From NCBI GenBank assembly GCA_021234155.1, contig JAJEKV010000054.1:3581962-3645961 (forward strand): 64,000 bases of DNA, in the 5' to 3' direction. Under the pieces are notes generated by a model. It saw nothing but the letters and a program-made list of their open reading frames with translations. It made no database searches and was not told the DNA's origin. Positions 57,631 through 64,000 of the stretch are shown here, piece by piece (the first letter of the stretch is position 1; every line of letters starts with the position of its first letter). A program made the translations under genes and the position numbers. Origin of the DNA: Isoetes taiwanensis (taxonomy: Eukaryota > Streptophyta > Lycopodiopsida > Isoetales > Isoetaceae).

Positions 57631-60600
57631 TAATAGGTTCTAAAAGCGATTTGAATGTGGTCTAACTCCCCAAGTAGTGCTCGGGTGAGAACATCACGAC
57701 GATCGATGCATACTTTGTCAAGAACCGCCGGGTAATCTGCAAATGTGACAACAATACTTACATAATAAGTATTAAAACCATTTGTTTGCAAGACAAAAGA
57801 AGTGAGACACTCACATTGGTAGTTTTACCACACACCCATCGTGTCTACACAAACCGTGATATAAGCCGCAACATAGAGGCCACATGAATCCCCATCTTTT
57901 CGCCTGTGGACACTTATGAATCTTCACAACCGGTGAAGGATTTTGTCCATGCTTCAAAAAGTGGGACACTCGACACAACCGCTGCGTGCCATAGTGAGGA
58001 TATGGAGCCCGAAAAGACCAGATCTATTTTGTAGCAAATGAATGAAAGAAGCCGCTAACATGGTATCCAATCTACTCAATATTAATAAAAGGAGATGTGA
58101 AATACAAAATACCTCTTAAGTGCAAGCATGTCAACGCCAATGTCCCGGCGCAGAATTGAAGATCCGAATGTTGATGGTGTTCTTACTCTTAGTAAGTGCC
58201 ATGTTGAAGATGGCCAAAGTGTGATGTTCAAGAACTCTACATAGCATTGGAATCATGATCCATCCGCACTTCAGCCAATTTATCCCTGTAAGAGCTACCT
58301 TTACAATATCTCTTCCACATTTTTCGGAGGTCGCCATAGATTTATCTTTTTTCGCTTGCCTTGGCCCATGCCGCAAATTCCATGAAGTCGTCCTGGGGAA
58401 GAACCGACGCCGGCCTTCTTATCATCTCCGAACACAGAGCTGCGCAGTACCTATAACAAGTTGAAAAGGATACAATTACTAACTTGACTTACACATACAA
58501 ATGAACAAGTTCAAAGTCCAAGACTGCATACATATCCACATGCCGGTTGGAAAATTTCCCCACATCCATGTCCAAAGACATCTTGTTCAAATAAATAACA
58601 CTCCATTTCGTGCAAAGATCCCGGGAAAATCCTTGCCTTCTTGAGCTTCATCATTCGGTTCAAGAAGGCATCGATGGCCTCAGATTGAATCGCAAAGCCT
58701 GGGTTCAATGACCACTACATTTACACAAATCATCTACATTCGCCTACTACTATCCATATTATTTTAAAGTTTTTAACTTGGATACTAGATGTAGAAAAAA
58801 TGTAAGAAATGTAGATCAAGTTACTGTAGAGATCATTCTTCCGCTCACTGACATCGCTTTTGAGTCAAGATCCATTTCCTTCCCTACTTTTTTGTTTTCC
58901 TCGTGATTCTTATTAGGTCCGTAATCCTCGTCGAAACCTCTTCTCGATTTCTCATTGTGAGGAATTCAAAATATCCTTTGCTATGTCGAAGCAAGTTTTG
59001 ACACAAACTTAAAAGTATAGGGCTCTACATCTTGATGCTCGGAATATTCCTCTTCATTAAGACCTCAGTAAACATAGGATGTCATGGATTTCTCACCGGC
59101 CGCTTTGTACACTAAAATAAAATGCTTTCTTACCTGCTTTCTACCGCTTCAATTATCTTCTTCTCGTGGCTTTTTAGGCGTGGAGTTCTTCTTTGAGTCA
59201 CATCTTTCGCCGCCGCCTTTACTTTTGAAGATGTGGCCTTAGCCGCTCCCTCAATCTCTCGAAGTTCCCGCCATAACTGAATGTCACCATGCACTGGTGC
59301 CAACCTCCTCAACCTCAGATCACCAGCAGAATAGTGATTTTGCTTTTTCCTTCAATCACCGCTTTCTTTCCCTCGGCTACATCTTGCACCTCAATTTTTT
59401 TTTGGAACCTCCAAAACCGCTGGAAAACCGAACCAAGAATAAGAAATTGCTTCCTCCTCGACACAATGCAAATTGAATTTGAAAACAAGCGCACTGACCG
59501 TGGTGTAATTTCGCGCCAAGAGTTTTTTGGCACTTTGAAGCTCGAAAATAAATCACATAACAAGCCGATATCAGTCTCAAACTAATCGGGCCTCTAACTG
59601 TTTCGTACATATCAATAGTCTGACATATTACTAGAATCGATCTACATTGAAGTACTTTGAGTACATACATATGTAAAAACTATTTATCCAGATGGAATGT
59701 ACATGTAATGTACATGAATGTGCTCCAATGTATGCACATGTACACATCACACACAAGACATAAAATACCTCTAAATGTTCTCGCCACAAAACTCAAGACA
59801 CAACTCCTAATTTTATGTATTTAAGTTCTACATTTAGGACCCTACACCGTGGAATGTACAACATGTATGTAAGAAACACATATATGTATGACATGCAAGC
59901 CAAGGAACTATAAGTATAAAATAACCAAGATTACACTCCTACATGTCAGTAGCAAAACCTTAAGTGCGCAATCTACATGTAAATGGATTCTACATGTAAA
60001 TGGATTCTACATTGCAAGTAATCCCGGGTGCAAGCAAATTGAACATAAATCATGAAATACCGCTTACCTCCGGTGTACACACCCAAGGTCTTTGAAATGT
60101 TATCGCCCCATTTGCATGCTCTTGGGGTGATAGTCCAAACAGAAATAGAATATGAGAAACGAAGATATGAAATGAATGCTCGCGATGGAGCAACTAGGAT
60201 AGGTTCATTATTAGCAAAGCCATTCATCGCAAAACACACATCCATGCACGATATGAATTTTTCTTCACCGAGAGATCACTAAGCTTGTTTTGGGCTGAAG
60301 GAGAATCACGCAGAATGCATCATGTACTTATGCATATCATCAAGCCGCCTCTAAAGACTCAAACCGAACTTTGTGGGCCTCCTCAAGTTCGCAATCCTCT
60401 TTTCACATAACTCCTTCTCCCGAATGGCTTTCTCCAATGGCTCCTGAATTCTCTTCAAAGATTTCTTCCTTCCTCGTTTCTATCTCTCATCAAAGGTCTA
60501 CCTCCCCGGCCGCACAGCCTTGATGTCTCTCTTATTCTCGCTGAAGGCCGCCGAGAACACTATTGATGTCTTCTTGTATATCCGTGCTAGGTCCTCTTCA

Positions 60601-61456
60601 TGTGCATCCTTTCTTCCCCGAAATCTTATTTATATTGTCACGTAATTCGTCGTCGCTGGATTTTCAGTTCTTCAACCTTTGATGTGCCGCTAATTAACTC
60701 TCCATGACATCGCCAGAACAGAGTTTCGCAAATTCAAGCTCTTCCTTAGGGTAAAATCCTTGCTGAAATTTAGGAACCTTGGATGTGGATTTAGAGGTCG
60801 CAATTTCTTCTCAGAATAGCAGCATTCTTTTGCTCCTCCCTTTGCCAAATCTTTGGCCAAAACTTTAAAAGTATCCCAATCTACTTTTTTACTCACAATT
60901 GAAGGGCAAATGCACGAGCAAAGTACTGTGTACATGGCGATTAGTGACCTCCCGCTTACCAAAAACAATTTCATAATGTTTGTAGAAGTTCTCGCCCACT
61001 GGCTTCACGCTAGATTCTTTGAACCCCGTGATGTCTTTTGGGCCCCCATCGCTTTCGTCCATTATCCGTTGTAAAACCTGGAAAAATTTCATCCGCATTT
61101 ACACATCTTACATGCTTTGCTTCCACAAAGCCGGGTTCTTCACAAATAAGTCTTCTTTTTGGCCCCGGTTCCTCTAAGTTTGAACCTTCCTCTTGTTTTT
61201 TTCGGCTTTCTTGCTAGAATCGGCTATTTTCAAATTTTTGTTTAACTGGTGACTTCCTGAGGCAAAGCGCCCATTGCTTGGATTTTTGGCAAGGATTTCG
61301 AGGAAGAAGAATAGTTACAACGAATTACTTCGTTGATCACTCGAAAACACGTAAAATTGAACGGCGGCAAATTTTTTTTCCTAAACAGAAACACTTCGCA
61401 ATCTCCTCAGAAAAAAAAATTGCAATGAAGGTCCGCTCGTTGCCAACGCCACTCAT
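57631..61456 (-). pseudogene. Ulp1-type cysteine protease gene inside the transposon
   Basis: The C-terminal end has KDGDSCGLYVAAYI (57,859-57,900 on the minus strand), the usual nucleophile-Cys block of Ulp1/SENP (C48) proteases. An upstream EHHTLAIFNMALTKS segment (about 58,245-58,200) would hold the His. It ends HIQIAFRTY with a TAG at 57,631-57,633, after a likely intron. The N-terminal part, probably from Met at 61,456, is long and decayed: KFFQVLQRIMDESDGGPKDI (about 61,090), SKKVDWDTFKVLAKDLAKGG (about 60,890) and a charged coil (59,312-59,130). Ulp1-type enzymes cut SUMO from proteins. Confidence 0.55.
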
Positions 61457-61549
61457 AATTTTGAATTGCCGACGTGGCTACTCCTAATCATTACATATCC
61501 CAACTAACTAAAATTCAAAAAAATAACAAAAACGGGTGCCTACATGCCC

Positions 61550-61604
61550 TACATTATACATAATGTAAGGGCATTTTTTTAGACACCCTAGCTTTCTTTT
61601 ACCC
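61550..61604 (-). repeat. Right TIR and subterminal palindrome
   Basis: The TIR at 61,581-61,604 is the exact reverse complement of the left one. Just inside, TACATTAT-AC-ATAATGTA (61,550-61,567) mirrors the left palindrome in position and in its TACATT/AATGTA ends. Confidence 0.9.
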
Positions 61605-61749
61605 TTTACTCAGAAGATGATGTGGAGAGAGGAGAGATACCCTATCACGAGGCCTCTCAAACAACGTGATGGCCATAAGTTGAAACTGATCAGACCCTAG
61701 AATCATTTGTGGTTGCTGATCAAATGTGGGATCCCCAGCTAAAGCTCAA
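61605..61749 (-). pseudogene. Chromovirus pol fragment, continuation after the transposon
   Basis: Read on the minus strand, this gives the RNase H-integrase linker (GLISFNLWPS-like) that also appears at 63,860-64,000. It is the other half of the target disrupted by the 9.1-kb transposon. Confidence 0.65.
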
Positions 61750-63205
61750 GGTAGGAGCATAAGAAGGAAGGAAGGAAGGTATTTTTATCGTCCACGGAGA
61801 CCAATCGGTCTATGGGACCCAATACAAAAGCGCAGCAAGCGGATTACTACCCGGATTAAAAAATCCCCACCTCGAAGGGTTTTCGAGGGAAAAACCGTGG
61901 CAGCAATCAGCCTGCTGACAAACTGTTCCAATATACGAAATGCAAAAACACACAAATGTATACACTCATGTACCGTACCCGTAGTGCCCGATCGGCCCGC
62001 CCGCCAAAGGGGCAAAGGTGGGCTCGCAGATCCGGTTACCTCGAATGTAACGACCCCGTGAGCACGCATGCAGGCGGTGTGTTCATCGGCAAATGTAGGG
62101 GCAAGTCCGCCGCACTAAAGGAACGTATCCGCCCGTGATCCGGTGAAATCGCCGGGCAACTCGAAAGTGTGAGGCTCATCCTCAATGGCACTCGCCCGAC
62201 AAAGACCGACAGAGCTGCCCTAGCTGGGGCCCCCAATCCACCCGCCCGCCTCGATGTGAAGATGGTGGGCACCTCGCGCGTAATGGAGGCAATGAGTCCG
62301 CAGACTTTTTCGGGGGTACCGGGAACGCAGTAGAGTGCGGGCCCCGTGCCAACGCCAGGTTGATGTACTCCTTGTAATGGGCCGCCTTGACGGCGCTCTA
62401 GAGCGCCCGGGATCGAGCTTGCCAAAGGAAGCAAAGCGTCCAGTACTCCGGCGGGTTGTCCGCGACGGCCTGCGTGTCCACGCATCGTGCTCACCCGCCG
62501 TTCCATCGGCGAACCAGCGATCTCTCTTACCCCTCCAGCGGGCCCCGAGCCATTGTGGGCCCATTGCCCGCAGTAAAAGCCCGGTCGCGGGGAGCGAGCA
62601 TCACCCATATTACCCACTTTTTTGAAAATAGGCGATGTGTCTATCAAGGGTCACCATTGGCGGCAAGAATCGATTTCTGCCGCAGGAGTCGATAGGGGAC
62701 TGAAGGTTTCACCCCAAGTGCCCGTGCCAAAATGCCATGCACTGCTCCAAGTCATTCCGGATCGCCAAAGAGGCGATAGGGCCCCAAATCTCGGCCGTCT
62801 GAAGGGCGAGGCTCGACCCGGCGCCAAAACAGATGTGACTGATGGCCCCAATCATAGAGCTCTGCCTGGTGACTGTTGTTCTGCATGGCATAAAGCGCTT
62901 TCCAGCATGCTGTCACCCGCAAGCGGATGGACGCCTCCCAACAGAGCGAGGAGGGGAACTCCACCCTTAGGTACTTGTAGGTGGGCGTGAGCTCCACAGG
63001 CTGTCCCCGATATGTGAGTGCAGGAGGCGTGGGATGGCGTGAAGAGGATATGAGGACCACCCTGGTCTTGGCCAGTTCACGCGCATGTCTGTAGCCTGGC
63101 AGAATGTGTCTGTGGCATCCAGATGAGACTGCATAGCTTCTGGGGTGTGGGTTAGAAGGTCAACATCGTCCGCATAGATGAGCTGGCGGATGACCTGGTG
63201 CAAAG
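61750..63205 (-). mobile_element. 5'-truncated LINE retrotransposon
   Basis: The minus-strand frame contains an RT box [20 protein letters not shown] (YADD at about 63,166-63,177), then [27 protein letters not shown] and [20 protein letters not shown], which is the palm-thumb part of a LINE reverse transcriptase. The downstream part is GC-rich and frameshifted. It ends with a 3' region carrying a short TTCC repeat (plus-strand GGAAGGAAGGAAGG near 61,768-61,782). The upstream endonuclease and most of RT are missing, as expected after target-primed insertion with 5' truncation. Confidence 0.65.
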
Positions 63206-64000
63206 GCAAGGCATCAGGCTTTGTTTGGAGGGATCCAGGACAATACTTAATCATGAAATCAATGTGGGATAAGGCATGAGTATGCCACCAATCTTGATGA
63301 TGGCTGAGCGTTTGATATGTAATAGCTCCATAAGCCGCTTCCAAAAGCTTACGACTGAGGTCCAGATCACTGGCGATAGTGTCTAACAATCCATGAAGTC
63401 TAACTACTTCATGAAGAAGAAGATCAATTGTTCTCTCATTCGTGATAGTGATGTTACAAGGAATAAAATGAGCCATCTTAGAGAAACGATAATGATAACA
63501 TCATGACCCCGAGAAAATGATAACTCTGAAATAAAATCCACATAAATACTCTTCCAAGGTCCATCCAGAATAAGCAGCGACCGAAGAAGACCACGAGGAA
63601 GATGTCTCGAAACCTTTGCTCGATAGCATATATCACAGGATCGAATAAAAACTTCGGCAGAGCAACGAAGCCTAGGCCACCAATAATCTCGACTAATAAG
63701 TTTAAGAATCTTAGCTACCCCAAAATGTCCGACATGGGCAAGTCATGGCAAGCATGGAGAATTTGAAGCCTAGACAGATCTGGAACATACAAAAGCCCAT
63801 CATAAAACAAAAGCCCATCTCGAACTTTAAAACGATCGTAGTTTGACTACATTTGTCAAGAAGATGATGTGGAGCGAAGATATGAAAATATATTATGAGC
63901 CAAGAGATCCGAAGGAGAGATGCCCGAACAGACTCCAATAAGAAAGTATCATGCAGCCTCTCAAATAACATAATGGCCATAGGTTGAAACCGATCAGACC
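63206..64000 (-). pseudogene. Chromovirus pol fragments, rearranged
   Basis: From high to low coordinates: a RNase H-integrase linker (RDGLLFYDGLLYVPD-like, about 63,840-63,780), the integrase core start [20 protein letters not shown] with [20 protein letters not shown] (63,476-63,340), then a RNase H end [18 protein letters not shown] (about 63,265-63,210). RNase H should precede integrase, so a rearrangement has taken place. It belongs to the same family as 51,080-52,507. Confidence 0.7.

Larger units (their letters stand above)
52508..61604. mobile_element. 9.1-kb TIR DNA transposon with three protein modules
   Basis: Perfect 24-bp terminal inverted repeats start GGGTAAAAGAAAGCTAGGG (52,508-52,531; reverse complement at 61,581-61,604). 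TTTA flanks both ends. The sequence on either side is the same chromovirus reading, and joining left and right flanks gives GCATTTACTCAGAAGATG, which matches the related uninterrupted copy at about 63,860 (ACATTTGTCAAGAAGATG). Inside are a DDE-like transposase on the plus strand, and FCP1-like and Ulp1-like genes on the minus strand. All are decayed. I cannot assign the superfamily. Confidence 0.85.

Noticed and set aside
62036-62647. 203-residue GC-rich minus-strand ORF and its overlaps
   Set aside because: Shadow frames of the frameshifted LINE 3' part; no independent gene is supported.
1-64000. CRISPR array, operons, bacterial ribosome-binding sites
   Set aside because: The window is eukaryotic (introns, retroelements, TATA/CCAAT and telo-box promoters); no regularly spaced short repeats were seen.

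Overview
The window is a repeat-dominated stretch of a plant-type (streptophyte) nuclear genome. Plant affinity rests on fragments of two plant genes (a SUVR-type SET-domain methyltransferase and a lycopene-cyclase-like FAD oxidoreductase of the Arabidopsis At2g32640 type), telo-box promoters, a TRIM element primed by initiator tRNA-Met, and chromodomain Ty3 elements. A pair of DIRS-like (tyrosine recombinase) retroelements argues for a charophyte alga or non-flowering land plant rather than an angiosperm, but the species cannot be fixed from sequence alone. I see no clearly functional host gene; almost every coding region belongs to a mobile element and most are broken.

Layout. 0.6-18.9 kb: two head-to-tail copies of one Ty3/gypsy retrotransposon (minus strand, about 9.15 kb period) that appear to share a long terminal repeat of about 3 kb. 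18.9-19.2 kb: a short, highly structured foreign segment. 19.2-26.9 and 27.8-36.8 kb: two near-identical DIRS-like elements (minus strand). The second has open RT/RNase H and tyrosine recombinase frames, and has received a 393-bp TRIM whose empty site is seen in the first copy. 36.9-39.2 kb: exon-intron fragments of at least two unrelated plant genes in the same orientation, followed by a foldback element (39.2-40.1 kb). 40.1-45.2 kb: AT-rich decayed repeats. 45.3-50.4 kb (minus): a gag gene with a zinc knuckle, preceded by two unrecognised ORFs and by a gene for a histone-H3-like protein. 51.1-52.5 and 61.6-64.0 kb: Ty3 chromovirus pol fragments, one of which is split by a 9,097-bp DNA transposon (52,508-61,604). 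A 5'-truncated LINE lies at 61.75-63.2 kb.

Two things stand out. First, the H3-like gene starts with the exact histone H3 tail (ARTKQTAR), then has a long acidic/basic insertion, then a recognisable H3 histone fold. It sits upstream of a retrotransposon gag and shares promoter and leader sequence with the next ORF. Second, the DNA transposon has perfect 24-bp TIRs and carries three protein modules: a DDE-like transposase (plus strand), a Ulp1-type SUMO protease and an FCP1/HAD phosphatase-like gene (both minus strand).
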